Origin: Phycisphaerae bacterium
GTDB taxonomy: Bacteria > Planctomycetota > Phycisphaerae > FEN-1346 > JAACEH01
DNA length: 64,000 nucleotides
Reading direction: 5' to 3'
Assembly: GCA_012729015.1 (NCBI GenBank)
Contig: JAAYDY010000088.1
Coordinates: 62,001 to 126,000, forward strand
The notes below the pieces were generated by a model. The model saw only the letters and a program-made list of their open reading frames with translations. It was not told the origin of the DNA and ran no database searches. The translations under genes and the position numbers were made by a program. Positions 53,234-61,945 of this stretch are shown one piece after another (positions within the stretch are counted from its first letter, which is position 1; every line of letters starts with the position of its first letter).

Positions 53234-55147
53234 GTGATCCTGGATTCGATCCAATCTCCCGCGGACCTTCGCGGCTTGTCGTGGAGCCAGTTGCAGCAAC
53301 TGGCCGGCGAGCTTCGCGGCCGCATCACCACGGTCGTGGCGGCCAACGGCGGCCACCTGGCCAGCAACCTCGGCGTCGTCGAACTGACGCTGGCGCTGCA
53401 CCGGATGTTCGATTTTCTCCAGGATCACCTGGTGCTGGACGTCGGCCACCAGTGCTACGCCCACAAGCTGTTGACGGGCCGGGCGAGCCGATTTGACACA
53501 ATTCGCCAGGCCGGCGGGCTGAGCGGCTACCCGAACCGCGACGAAAGCCCCTACGACCGGTTCACCACGGGCCACGCCGGGGCGAGCATCTCGACGGCCC
53601 TGGGGCTGGCGCTGGCCGACCGGGCGGCCGGCCGCACCTGCCGCACCGTGGCCGTCATCGGCGACGGGGCCCTGGCCAGCGGCATGGCCCTGGAAGGGCT
53701 CAACCACGCCGGTTCCTGCGGGGCCAACCTGATTGTGGTCCTGAACGACAACCAGATGTGCATTTCCAACACGGTCGGAGCCATGGCCCAGGCGTTCACC
53801 CGGGCCCGCACGAGCGACCTCTACAAGCAGTTGCGGCACGAGATGCGCCGCGTTCTGGACAGCCTGCCGGTGGTCGGGTCGCAGATGACCTCGACCCTGT
53901 CGGCCGTCAAGGGGGCCATCAAGGACGCCGTTGTGCCGGATCACGTCTTCGAGCATTTCGGGTTCCGTGTGCTGGGGCCCATTCCCGGGCACGACCTCCA
54001 GGAACTCTGCCGGATGCTGGAGGAGATCAAGGCCCAGTCGGGGCCGATTCTGCTCCACGTCTGCACAGAAAAGGGGCACGGGTTCGAGCCGGCACAGGCC
54101 AACCCGACGGATTTCCACAGTGCAACGCCGTTCAGCGAGAAGAACGGCAAGGTGGTGCCGCGCAAGGCCCCCGAGGGCGTCTCGTGGAGCGATGCGGCGG
54201 TGGAGGCCCTGGTCCGTGCCGCCGAGCGGGACGACCGCGTTGTGGCGGTCACAGCCGCCATGCCCGACGGGACCGGCCTGTCGAAGTTCAAGGAGAAGTT
54301 TCCCGGCCGGTTCTACGACGTGGGCATCTGCGAATCGCACGCCGTGGGCCTTGCCGCCGGCATGGCCGCCGGGGGACTGCGACCGGCCGTGGCCATCTAC
54401 TCGACCTTCCTTCAGCGGTCGTACGACCAGCTCTATCACGAGTTGTCGCTGAACCGCACATTGCCGGTGCTGCTGCTGGTGGACCGGGCCGGCCTGGTCG
54501 GCGCCGACGGCGCGACGCACCAGGGGCTCTACGACATCGCGTACCTGCGGAGCCTGCCGGGCATCGTCGTGGCCGCTCCGGCCGACGCGGCCGAACTGGA
54601 CGGCATGGTCGCCCTGGGCCTGACGCTGGATCAGCCGATGGCCGTGCGGTACCCGCGCGACACGGTGCCCCAGCGACCGCTGTCGGAGGAACCCGTGACC
54701 CTGGGCCGCGCGGCCGTGCTGCGCCACGGCGGCGACGGCACGCTGCTGGCCCTCGGCGTCACGGCGCAGCCGGCCCTGAAGGCCGCGGAACGGCTCGCCG
54801 CCGAGGGGCTCAGCCTGACGGTCGTTTCGGCACGATTCTGCAAGCCCCTGGACGAGGACCTGATCGGGCGGCTCCTGGCCGAGACGCCCTGGACCATTAC
54901 GCTCGAAGAGGGCACGCGCATGGGCGGCTTCGGCAGTGCGTGCCTGGAAATGGCCCAGTCGCGGCAATTGGCTCACAAGCTGGTGGCGTCGATTGCGCTA
55001 CCGGACAGCCTGGTGGAGCACGCCGCACGGGCTGACCTGCTGGACCGATTCAACCTCACGGCCGACGGCGTCGCCGAGATGGTCCGGCGGGTGGCCGATC
55101 GTGCCGGATCGCGGCACCCTGCGACGGACGACGGGAGGCAGCCATGA
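53234..55147 (+). CDS. dxs: 1-deoxy-D-xylulose-5-phosphate synthase
   Basis: 637 aa, start GTG at 53234 (MILDSIQSPADLRGLSWSQLQQLAGELR). GDGALASGMALEGLN...NDNQMCIS is the TPP/Mg-binding region, and the C-terminal half contains the conserved TYPRDTVPQ-like and GADGATHQGLYDIAYLR stretches. Condenses pyruvate with glyceraldehyde 3-phosphate in the MEP pathway. The stop overlaps nadK as ATGA, so the two are translationally coupled. Confidence 0.95.
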   Translation: MILDSIQSPADLRGLSWSQLQQLAGELRGRITTVVAANGGHLASNLGVVELTLALHRMFDFLQDHLVLDVGHQCYAHKLLTGRASRFDTIRQAGGLSGYPNRDESPYDRFTTGHAGASISTALGLALADRAAGRTCRTVAVIGDGALASGMALEGLNHAGSCGANLIVVLNDNQMCISNTVGAMAQAFTRARTSDLYKQLRHEMRRVLDSLPVVGSQMTSTLSAVKGAIKDAVVPDHVFEHFGFRVLGPIPGHDLQELCRMLEEIKAQSGPILLHVCTEKGHGFEPAQANPTDFHSATPFSEKNGKVVPRKAPEGVSWSDAAVEALVRAAERDDRVVAVTAAMPDGTGLSKFKEKFPGRFYDVGICESHAVGLAAGMAAGGLRPAVAIYSTFLQRSYDQLYHELSLNRTLPVLLLVDRAGLVGADGATHQGLYDIAYLRSLPGIVVAAPADAAELDGMVALGLTLDQPMAVRYPRDTVPQRPLSEEPVTLGRAAVLRHGGDGTLLALGVTAQPALKAAERLAAEGLSLTVVSARFCKPLDEDLIGRLLAETPWTITLEEGTRMGGFGSACLEMAQSRQLAHKLVASIALPDSLVEHAARADLLDRFNLTADGVAEMVRRVADRAGSRHPATDDGRQP

Positions 55148-56028
55148 GCGACAGACGCGTCCTGGTGGTCGGTACGCTGGCCCGGCAGACGGTGAGCGAC
55201 GCCGTGGAGCAGATGCGGCCGATGATCGCGCGGCACGCCGAGCCGGTGGTCTGCGACCTGGAATCGGACGAGGCGTGGCCCGAGGACCGCGTCGTGCTGG
55301 CCGTCGTGGTCGGCGGCGACGGATCGATCCTCAAGGCGTCGCGGCGGCTGGCTCCGGCCGAGGTGCCGTGCCTGGGCGTGAACGTCGGGCGGCTGGGGTT
55401 CCTGGCGGCCTTCGGCGTGGACGAGGTGGACGACGCCGTGGCGTCGGTGCTGGCCGGCGAGGCGCGGCTCGTCGAGCGGATGATGCTGACCGTGCGCATC
55501 GAGAAGTGCGACGGCCACCACCTGGCCGAGACCGCCCTGAACGAGGTCGTTTTCACCCAGGGCGCCAGCCGCCGCATGATCGGCGTCGCCGTGGATATCA
55601 ACGGCGAGACCGTGGCCGGGTACCACGGCGACGGGGTGCTGCTGGCCACGCCGACGGGCTCGACGGCCTACAACCTGGCGGCCGGCGGCCCGATCATCGA
55701 GTGGAGCCTCGAGGCGATGGTCATCACACCCATCTGCCCGCACATGCTGACGCATCGCAGCATCGCCATCAGCAGCGACTCGGTGGTGAAGATGCGCCTG
55801 GTGGAGGCCGACCGCGAGTCCACGTGCATCATCGACGGGCAGATCCAGGTGCCGCTGGTGGCCGGGGACGTGGTCCACGTGGCCCGGTCGCCGCACGGCC
55901 TGGTCATCATCGAGAATCCGCAACGGTCGCGGTTCGAGACGCTGCGCGAGAAGCTCCACTGGAGCCACCCGCCGCGCTACGCCCGGGGGTTGCCGGGCCG
56001 GCCGTTGCCGCCGAAACCGAAGGAGTGA
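55144..56028 (+). CDS. nadK: NAD kinase
   Basis: 294 aa; start ATG overlaps the dxs stop by 4 nt. GGDGSILKASR (GGDG at 57-60) and GDGVLLATPTGSTAYNLAAGGPI are the two catalytic motifs. Phosphorylates NAD to NADP, which is needed for NADPH-dependent steps of the MEP pathway; placement between dxs and the ferredoxin is a reasonable metabolic fit. Confidence 0.95.
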   Translation: MSDRRVLVVGTLARQTVSDAVEQMRPMIARHAEPVVCDLESDEAWPEDRVVLAVVVGGDGSILKASRRLAPAEVPCLGVNVGRLGFLAAFGVDEVDDAVASVLAGEARLVERMMLTVRIEKCDGHHLAETALNEVVFTQGASRRMIGVAVDINGETVAGYHGDGVLLATPTGSTAYNLAAGGPIIEWSLEAMVITPICPHMLTHRSIAISSDSVVKMRLVEADRESTCIIDGQIQVPLVAGDVVHVARSPHGLVIIENPQRSRFETLREKLHWSHPPRYARGLPGRPLPPKPKE

Positions 56029-56033
56029 CGCCG

Positions 56034-56237
56034 ATGCCGGAAGTCCGCGTGTTGCGCCAATACTGCAAGGGGTGCGGCCTGTGTGTGGCCGTGTGCCCGG
56101 TTCACTGTCTGCGGATGAGCGACGAGGTGACCCCCGGCGGCGTGCAGCCGGCCGAGGTGGTCGAGACGGTGGACTGCACGGGGTGCCTGCGGTGCCACAC
56201 GGTCTGCCCGGACGCGGCGATTGAGGTGTACGAATGA
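56034..56237 (+). CDS. Small 2x[4Fe-4S] ferredoxin (oxidoreductase delta-type subunit)
   Basis: 67 aa; AAGGAG 7 nt upstream of ATG 56034. Two CxxCxxC...CP clusters: CKGCGLCVAVCP and CTGCLRCHTVCP. The stop overlaps the next gene as ATGA. Such small ferredoxins serve as delta subunits of 2-oxoacid:ferredoxin oxidoreductases (VorD/KorD). It is short enough to be missed by automated gene calling. Confidence 0.85.
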   Translation: MPEVRVLRQYCKGCGLCVAVCPVHCLRMSDEVTPGGVQPAEVVETVDCTGCLRCHTVCPDAAIEVYE

Positions 56238-57343
56238 TCCGCGCGCCCTCGGCGGCCGCGCACACGACGGAGCCACCAGTTATGGTCACAGCGGAACGCG
56301 TATTGATCACCGGCAACGAGGCCGCGGCCGAAGGGGCCGTGCGCGGCGGGTGCCGGTTCTATTTCGGGTACCCCATCACGCCGCAGAACGACGTGCCGGA
56401 GTACATGTCGCGCCGGATGCCGGAGGTCGGCGGCACGTTCCTCCAGGCCGAAAGCGAGCTGGCGGCCATCAGCCTGTGCCACGGCGCCGCCGCGGCCGGG
56501 GCGGTGCCGATGACCTCGTCCAGCTCGCCGGGCATCAGCCTGAAGCAGGAAGGCATCAGCTACTTGGCCGGGTGCGAGTTGCCGGCGCTGATCCTGAACG
56601 TGCAGCGCGGCGGGCCGGGCCTCGGCGACGTCCGCTGCGCCCAGGGCGACTACTGGCAGGCCACGCGCGGCGGCGGCCACGGCGACTACTTCTGCCTCGT
56701 GCTGGCTCCGTACACCGCCCAGGAGTGTTGCGACCTGGCCGTCCTGGGCATGCACCTGGCCGAGAAATGGCGGAACCCCGTCCTTCTGCTGACCGATCAG
56801 CAGGTGGGCCAGATGATGGAGCCGGTGACGTTGCCGCCCCTGGGGCCCGAGGCCGTCGGCGACCCCGACTGGGCCCTGACCGGCGCCGCCGGCGGTCGCC
56901 CGAGGCACTTCATCCACAGCTACTGCGGCCGGCCGAACGAACTGGTCGAGTGGAACGAGAAACTGATCGCCAAGTACCAGCGCATGGCGACCGAAGAGGT
57001 GCGCTACGAGGCCGTCGAGGCCGACGACGCCGAACTGCTGCTGGTGGCCTACGGCACCAGCGCGCGGCTGGCCAAGGCTGCGGTGACGGCGGCGCGGGCA
57101 CGCGGGCACAAGGTGGGCCTCCTGCGGCCGATATCGCTCTGGCCGTTCCCGAGCGGGGCCATCGCGGAACTGGCGGGCACGGCCCGGAAGATGCTCGTGG
57201 TCGAAATGTCGTGGGGCCAGATGGTCGAGGACGTGCGTCTGGCCGTCAACGGCCGCGCCGACGTCGAGTTGCTGAACACCTTTGGCGGCGCCGTGCCGCG
57301 GTTGCCCGACATCGAAGCCCGCATCGAGGCCATGCTGGCCTGA
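56234..57343 (+). CDS. vorB: 2-oxoacid:ferredoxin oxidoreductase alpha subunit (VorB-like)
   Basis: 369 aa; the ATGA start overlaps the ferredoxin stop; M17 (MVTAERVL) is an alternative. ITGNEAAAEGAVRGGCRFYFGYPITPQND is the family N-terminus, and TSSSSPGISLKQEGISYLAG the active-site loop. Best match is the VorB/KorA alpha group with 2-oxoisovalerate or 2-oxoglutarate as substrate. The beta subunit is 251 nt downstream, separated by an insertion of repeats. Confidence 0.85.
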   Translation: MIRAPSAAAHTTEPPVMVTAERVLITGNEAAAEGAVRGGCRFYFGYPITPQNDVPEYMSRRMPEVGGTFLQAESELAAISLCHGAAAAGAVPMTSSSSPGISLKQEGISYLAGCELPALILNVQRGGPGLGDVRCAQGDYWQATRGGGHGDYFCLVLAPYTAQECCDLAVLGMHLAEKWRNPVLLLTDQQVGQMMEPVTLPPLGPEAVGDPDWALTGAAGGRPRHFIHSYCGRPNELVEWNEKLIAKYQRMATEEVRYEAVEADDAELLLVAYGTSARLAKAAVTAARARGHKVGLLRPISLWPFPSGAIAELAGTARKMLVVEMSWGQMVEDVRLAVNGRADVELLNTFGGAVPRLPDIEARIEAMLA

Positions 57344-57362
57344 CGACCGCCGGCCCGACGAT

Positions 57363-57550
57363 GCAGGGTGGCTGCTTGACGTAGTTCCCGAGTACCGTCG
57401 AGGGGCAGCCGCGCGGAAGGGTGGAACATTACCCATGCCTGACGGGGCAGGCATGGCACCCGGCAGTCCGCGTGGGTCCGGTGGACCCACCCTACGTGCC
57501 GGGTGCGTCGGGTCTGTTGACCCGACCTACGTGCTGTTGACCCGACCTAC
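57363..57550. repeat. Repeat cluster inside the oxidoreductase operon (R4, R6, R1, R2)
   Basis: R4 unit at about 57363-57416; R6 at about 57434-57462; R1 at 57469-57495; R2 at 57507-57530, with a partial R2 at 57531-57550. It fills 57344-57594, between the alpha and beta subunit genes. Confidence 0.8.
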
Positions 57551-57594
57551 GCGCTGGACGGGGGAGGGGTTGTGGGAATGACAGGAAGCCGATC

Positions 57595-58362
57595 ATGACA
57601 GACACGAAGCTGAAGTTCAAGGCGGGGCGTCCGACGTCGCTGCTGCCGGTGCCGACGCACTATTGCCCCGGCTGCGGCCACGGCGTGGCGCATCGGCTCA
57701 TCGCCGAGATCGTGGACGAGTGGGACCTGCGCGGCAACGTGATCGGCATGGCGCCGGTCGGTTGCGCGGTGATCGCCTACAACTACCTCGACATCGACAT
57801 GTGCGAGGCGGCCCACGGCCGCACGCCCGAGGTGGCCGTCGGCATCAAGCGTGTGCGGCCCGACAAGCTCGTCTTCAGCTACCAGGGCGACGGCGACCTG
57901 GCGGCCATCGGCACCAACGAGATCATCCACGTGGCCAACCGCGGCGAGCCCATCACGGTGATCTTCATCAACAACACCTGCTACGGCATGACGGGCGGGC
58001 AGATGGCGCCGACGACGCTCGTGGGACAGCGGACCTCGACGACGCCCAAGGGCCGCCACCTGATCGGCGAGGGGCCGCCGCTGCGGGTCTGCGAACTGCT
58101 CTCGCCGCTGGAGCGCGTGGTCTACCTGGAGCGGCGGATGCTCACGTCGCCCAAGGAGATTCGCCTGACGAAGAAGGCCATCGAGCGGGCGTTCCGCGTG
58201 CAGCAGCAGGGGCTGGGCTTCTCGATGGTCGAGATTCTGTCGCCGTGCCCCACGCACTGGCGTCTGCCGCCGGAGCAATGTGCGGCCTACATCGAAGACC
58301 GCCTGACGCCGGTCTTCCCCGTGGGCGTGATCAAGGACACGACATCGGCTGCACGGGCCTGA
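57595..58362 (+). CDS. 2-oxoacid:ferredoxin oxidoreductase beta subunit (TPP-binding)
   Basis: 255 aa; start MTDTKLKFKAGRPTSLLPVPTHYCPGCGHGVAHRLIAEI, where CPGCGHG is the family motif, and GDGDLAAIGTNEIIHVANRGEPITVIFINNTCYGMTGGQMAPTT the TPP/Mg site. Binds thiamine pyrophosphate and completes the catalytic core with the alpha subunit. Confidence 0.9.
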   Translation: MTDTKLKFKAGRPTSLLPVPTHYCPGCGHGVAHRLIAEIVDEWDLRGNVIGMAPVGCAVIAYNYLDIDMCEAAHGRTPEVAVGIKRVRPDKLVFSYQGDGDLAAIGTNEIIHVANRGEPITVIFINNTCYGMTGGQMAPTTLVGQRTSTTPKGRHLIGEGPPLRVCELLSPLERVVYLERRMLTSPKEIRLTKKAIERAFRVQQQGLGFSMVEILSPCPTHWRLPPEQCAAYIEDRLTPVFPVGVIKDTTSAARA

Positions 58363-58387
58363 GCCCGCAGCTGCGAACGAGGATGCC

Positions 58388-58939
58388 ATGATGGAAGAAC
58401 GCATTCTGATTGCCGGGGCCGGAGGGCAGGGGGCGCTGACGATCGGCAAGTTCGTCGCCCGGGTGGGCATGGAGAAGCACCGCGTGACGTACTTCCCGAG
58501 CTACGGGGCGGAGGTTCGCGGCGGCACGGCCCATTGCCACGTCGTGATGAGCGACACGGAGATCGCCTCGCCGGTGGTCGAGCGGGCGACGGTGCTGGTG
58601 CTGATGAACCAGATGTCGTACGACCGGTTCGCCGAGCGTCTGGACGAGGGCGGCCTGATGCTGCTGAACTCGTCGATGATCGACGCCGACGGCGCGACGC
58701 CGCGCGGGCGAACCGTGCGGATTCCCGCGACGCAACTGGCCGGCGAGATGGGCGACATCCGCGTGGCCAACATGATCCTGACCGGCGCGCTGAACCATTT
58801 CAAGCGGATCATGGACGACGAGGCTCTGCTGCGCGTCATGCAGGAAATGCTCGGCAAGGAACCCTCGAAGGTCAAGCTCTTCGACCTGAACAAGACAGCC
58901 TTCCGCATCGGCGCCGAACAGGCGGCCAAGCTCGGCTGA
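58388..58939 (+). CDS. 2-oxoacid:ferredoxin oxidoreductase gamma subunit
   Basis: 183 aa; MMEERILIAGAGGQGALTIGKFVARVGM is the family N-terminus, then YFPSYGAEVRGGTAHCHVVMSDTEIASPVVERATVLVLMNQ. Completes the four-subunit enzyme (delta ferredoxin, alpha, beta, gamma). Starts 25 nt after the beta gene. Confidence 0.9.
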   Translation: MMEERILIAGAGGQGALTIGKFVARVGMEKHRVTYFPSYGAEVRGGTAHCHVVMSDTEIASPVVERATVLVLMNQMSYDRFAERLDEGGLMLLNSSMIDADGATPRGRTVRIPATQLAGEMGDIRVANMILTGALNHFKRIMDDEALLRVMQEMLGKEPSKVKLFDLNKTAFRIGAEQAAKLG

Positions 58940-58959
58940 CCGACGGCCGACCATGACGC

Positions 58960-58989
58960 TTGTGATCTGGCTTTGGTCCGGACTATAAT
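58960..58989 (+). promoter_or_regulatory. Promoter of the restriction-modification pair
   Basis: TTGTGA (58960-58965), 18-nt spacer, perfect TATAAT (58984-58989). Confidence 0.55.
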
Positions 58990-59061
58990 GCCCTCGATCT
59001 GCCGGGGCGCGTTTCCAGGGAGATGCAGTCAGCGTGACACCCTCATCGATTGAGTGATGCC

Positions 59062-59649
59062 ATGAGCCTTTCGTTGCTGCCGCAGTTCGTGCGTGACCAC
59101 TACGAGGTCCATGAGTGGAAACACGCCTGTGCGATTCTCGAACGTGATTTCCACAATGAGTGGAACGACGTGATCGCGGTGCTGACGGCCTTCCGGCTCA
59201 AGAAGAGCTGGATCACCTAGGCCGGCGGGAGCAAGTCGCATGTTTCGGAAGCCATCGACCATGCCCTGTTCGACCGCGGTTGGGGCGAGAAGGACTTCTC
59301 GACGCAGGTGGTTGTAGATGGTCGCAGTATGGATTCCCCGACACACAGAATCGACTGCTACAAGAACCGTGTCGCGCTGGAGATTGAGTGGAACAACAAG
59401 GATCCCTTCTTCGACCGCGATCTGAACAACTTCAGACTGCTTTTTGACCTGCGGGCCGTCAGTGTCGGAATCATTGTCACCCGGTGCGACGACCTTCAGG
59501 GGATCTTCGATGACGTTGGCCGCGGAAAGTCCTATGGAGCATCGACCACTCACATGAGCAAGCTGCTTCCGAAGATCGAGGGCGGCGGAGGCGCCGGTTG
59601 TCCCTTGCTTGTCTTCGGGATTTCGCGGAAGCTGTATGTTGAGGAGTAG
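59062..59649 (+). pseudogene. BglII/BstYI-family restriction endonuclease with in-frame TAG
   Basis: The reading frame from ATG 59062 (MSLSLLPQFVRDHYEVHEWKHACAIL) is stopped by TAG at 59218-59220 after 52 residues, then continues open in the same frame to TAG 59647-59649. The 3' part has the nuclease core HRIDCYKNRVALEIEWNNKD, where D, E and a following residue fit a PD-(D/E)xK site, and a FDRDLNNFRLLFDLRAVSVG stretch typical of the BglII family. TAG is a normal stop elsewhere in the window. So the nuclease is probably inactive unless the nonsense codon is an assembly error or is read through. The paired methyltransferase is intact. Confidence 0.75.
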
Positions 59650-59652
59650 GCC

Positions 59653-60309
59653 ATGGCAAGCATAACGGCGGCAGAGGATTTCGCCAGATTTGTCGGTGAT
59701 CGCAGGTTCGCCACCGTGCTTGCGGATCCGCCGTGGCAATTCACCAACCGCACGGGGAAGGTCGCTCCGGAGCACAAGCGCCTCAGCCGCTATGAGACCC
59801 TGAGTCTTGCCGAGATCAAGAGCATCCCGGTCTGCCGGGCCGCGGCCGAACCAAGCCACCTCTACCTGTGGGTGCCCAACGCCCTTCTCGGCTATGGGCT
59901 GGAGGTCATGGAGGCTTGGGGATTCCGGTACAAGACCAACATCGTGTGGCACAAGGTCAGGAAGGATGGAGGTCCGGACGGCCGAGGCGTGGGCTTCTAC
60001 TTCCGCAACACCACGGAGATGCTTCTGTTCGGCGTCAGGGGGACGATGCGCACGCTGTCTCCCGGAAGAAACCAGGTCAATATCATCCGCGCTCAGAAGC
60101 GAGAGCACTCCAGGAAGCCGGACGAGCAGTATGAGATCATCGAGTCGTGTAGCCCGGGGCCGTACCTCGAACTCTTTGCCCGCGGGTCGCGGCCCGGCTG
60201 GACGACCTGGGGCAATCAGGCAGACGACTACCAACCCGATTGGCCCACCTATGCCAACCATTCCCAGGCCGATTGCACCAGGGCCGTCAGCGGGGATCTG
60301 TTCACCTGA
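59653..60309 (+). CDS. MT-A70-family DNA adenine methyltransferase
   Basis: 218 aa, 3 nt after the nuclease stop. The catalytic DPPW motif is at residues 25-28; LYLWVPNALLGYGLEVMEAWGFRYKTNIVWHKV and FARGSRPGWTTWGNQADDYQ are the family C-terminal motifs. Expected to make N6-methyladenine at the recognition site of the paired nuclease. With the partner interrupted, it may serve as an orphan methylase. Confidence 0.85.
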   Translation: MASITAAEDFARFVGDRRFATVLADPPWQFTNRTGKVAPEHKRLSRYETLSLAEIKSIPVCRAAAEPSHLYLWVPNALLGYGLEVMEAWGFRYKTNIVWHKVRKDGGPDGRGVGFYFRNTTEMLLFGVRGTMRTLSPGRNQVNIIRAQKREHSRKPDEQYEIIESCSPGPYLELFARGSRPGWTTWGNQADDYQPDWPTYANHSQADCTRAVSGDLFT

Positions 60310-60368
60310 TCTTCGGTGTCGCTTCTTCGGTGTCGCTGAGGCCCACTGCGGCCGGGGCAGCCCCGGTC

Positions 60369-60830
60369 TCACGTTGCCAACTGAGGCCCGATCATCCAGA
60401 GCAGGCGCCAGCCGTCTTCGTCGCGGCGCAGGCACGCGACGCCGGCCGTCGGCAGGGCCAGGAAATCGCATTCCGATCGGCCCGCCAGCAACGACGACGC
60501 CAGCAGGCTAAGGTGCGGCATGTGGCCGACGATCATCAGGTCGCCGTCCCGCCGGCGCACCTCGTCGAGTACGGCGGCCACATCGTCCAGCGGTTTCAGC
60601 CCCTTGCGTTCCGTCACGCCGCCGCCGGCCCTCACCGCCTCGGACAGGATGGCCGCCGTCTGACGCGCCCGGGCCTTCGGGCTGTGCCACACTTCGTCCA
60701 CGTCGATGCCCATCGGCTTCAGCCACGCCGCCATCACTTTGGCTTCGGCGCGGCCCTGCGGCGACAGGGGCCGCTCGGGGTCGGCCTCCTTCGCCACGGC
60801 CTGCCCGTGTCGGACCAGATACAGGTACAT
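60369..60830 (-). CDS. sixA: Phosphohistidine phosphatase SixA
   Basis: 153 aa; MYLYLVRHGQAV with the RHG catalytic histidine, ERPLSPQGRAEA, VWHSPKARARQTA and VGHMPHLS. In Escherichia coli it dephosphorylates a phosphohistidine signalling protein. AAGGAG precedes the start. It follows the receiver-ATPase fusion by 60 nt, so it may reverse that phosphorelay. Confidence 0.85.
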   Translation of the reverse strand: MYLYLVRHGQAVAKEADPERPLSPQGRAEAKVMAAWLKPMGIDVDEVWHSPKARARQTAAILSEAVRAGGGVTERKGLKPLDDVAAVLDEVRRRDGDLMIVGHMPHLSLLASSLLAGRSECDFLALPTAGVACLRRDEDGWRLLWMIGPQLAT

Positions 60831-60890
60831 CGCGGTTCTCCTTGCTATGCCGGGGCCACCGGGGCCTGCCTCCGCCGCCGGGCCGGCGCC

Positions 60891-61748
60891 TCACGCTTCT
60901 GCCGGGAACCGCTTCACGACGGTCACTTCGTTGCCGGTGTCGTTGTAGCGGACGTCGTCCATGAACTTCCGCGACAGCAGAATGCCGAAGCCGCCGTCGC
61001 GCAGGCCCATCTGTTCGCGCACGGCTGTGTGCGCCACGGCGTCGTGCCCGTCGGCGGCGTGCGGCAAGTGGTTCGGGTCGAATCCTGCCCCCTGGTCGCG
61101 TATGACGAACGTCAGGTCCCGGTCCGTCATCGTGTACTCCATCTGCACGACCAGGTCCGGGTCGCCGCGGCTGCCCCACTCGATGGCGTTGCGCCCCAGC
61201 TCGATCAGACAATAGCGAATCTGCTGAATATCCTCCTCCGACAGCGGGCTGTGCGCATACAGCCCCAGCAGCAGCGCGTTGACCTCTTCCAGGTACTTGA
61301 TGTCACTCTGGAACTTCAGCTCGATGTGTCCCTGGAGGCCGCCGGCCAGTCGCGTGCGGACGTGTTCGATGGTCTCCCGCAGGGCCTCGACGAGCGTTTC
61401 CGGCTCGAACGGTTTGGTCACGTACTGGTCGGCGCCGACGCGGATGCCGTGGATGTGGTCGTCGCGGCGGTCCAGGGCCGTGAGCATCACCACGGGCACC
61501 AGGTTCGTCCGTCGCGACGTTTTCAGCCGGCGGCACACTTCGTAGCCGGAGATGCCCGGCAACATGATGTCCAGCAGGGCGGCGTCCGGCACGGTCTCCT
61601 GGCACAGGTCCAGGGCCTGTTCGCCCGTGGCGGCGCGGATTGGGTCGAACCCGCTGAAACGCAGGATCTCCGACACCAGCTCGTTCATCACGGGCTCGTC
61701 TTCCACCACCAGCACCCGCTGGGCTCGATGTTCCGCAGGGTCACTCAT
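60891..61748 (-). CDS. Receiver domain fused to an RsbW/HATPase_c_2-type kinase domain
   Basis: 285 aa. Receiver 11-125 (D16, D60, K112) followed, after a short linker, by a C-terminal ATPase region of the RsbW/anti-sigma type: IRYCLIELGRNAIEWGS and DQGAGFDPNHLP, ending GGFGILLSRKFMDDVRYN. No PP2C domain or DNA-binding region. A phosphorylated receiver probably tunes an anti-sigma-like kinase; the STAS pair at 35842-36600 could be its antagonists, but lies 25 kb away. Confidence 0.85.
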   Translation of the reverse strand: MSDPAEHRAQRVLVVEDEPVMNELVSEILRFSGFDPIRAATGEQALDLCQETVPDAALLDIMLPGISGYEVCRRLKTSRRTNLVPVVMLTALDRRDDHIHGIRVGADQYVTKPFEPETLVEALRETIEHVRTRLAGGLQGHIELKFQSDIKYLEEVNALLLGLYAHSPLSEEDIQQIRYCLIELGRNAIEWGSRGDPDLVVQMEYTMTDRDLTFVIRDQGAGFDPNHLPHAADGHDAVAHTAVREQMGLRDGGFGILLSRKFMDDVRYNDTGNEVTVVKRFPAEA

Positions 61749-61756
61749 AGCCCTGT

Positions 61757-61785
61757 AAAGTAGACGCCCACCCGCCCCCGGTCAA
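61757..61785 (-). promoter_or_regulatory. Promoter of the receiver-ATPase/sixA operon
   Basis: TTGACC (minus strand 61785-61780), 17-nt spacer, TACTTT (61762-61757). Nearly the same sequence recurs at 63822-63794. Confidence 0.5.
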
Positions 61786-61870
61786 GCGGAAAGGGGGGCG
61801 CAAACGGCACAAAGGGTACACGTCACGTTTGTGGTTAGGGGTGCCACTTTGGAGCGACGCCGCCGTCTGC

Positions 61871-61925
61871 GTAGGGTGGGTCCACCGGACCCACGCGGAT
61901 TGCCAACCAACGGCGGGAGTCGAAC
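61871..61925. repeat. R1 palindrome and a GGATTGCC unit
   Basis: R1 at 61871-61897 (GTAG-headed on the plus strand), followed directly by GCGGATTGCCAACCAACGGCGGGAGTCG, a unit that also follows the R1 at 62505 and recurs near 63735. Confidence 0.8.
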
Positions 61926-61945
61926 GCCCATCCTATCCTCTGCCT

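Noticed and set aside
59218..59220. TAG read as pyrrolysine or other recoding
   Set aside because: No PYLIS-like element or pylTSBCD genes are present in the window and TAG ends other genes normally, e.g. at 7064-7066 and 12738-12740. A nonsense mutation or sequence error is simpler.
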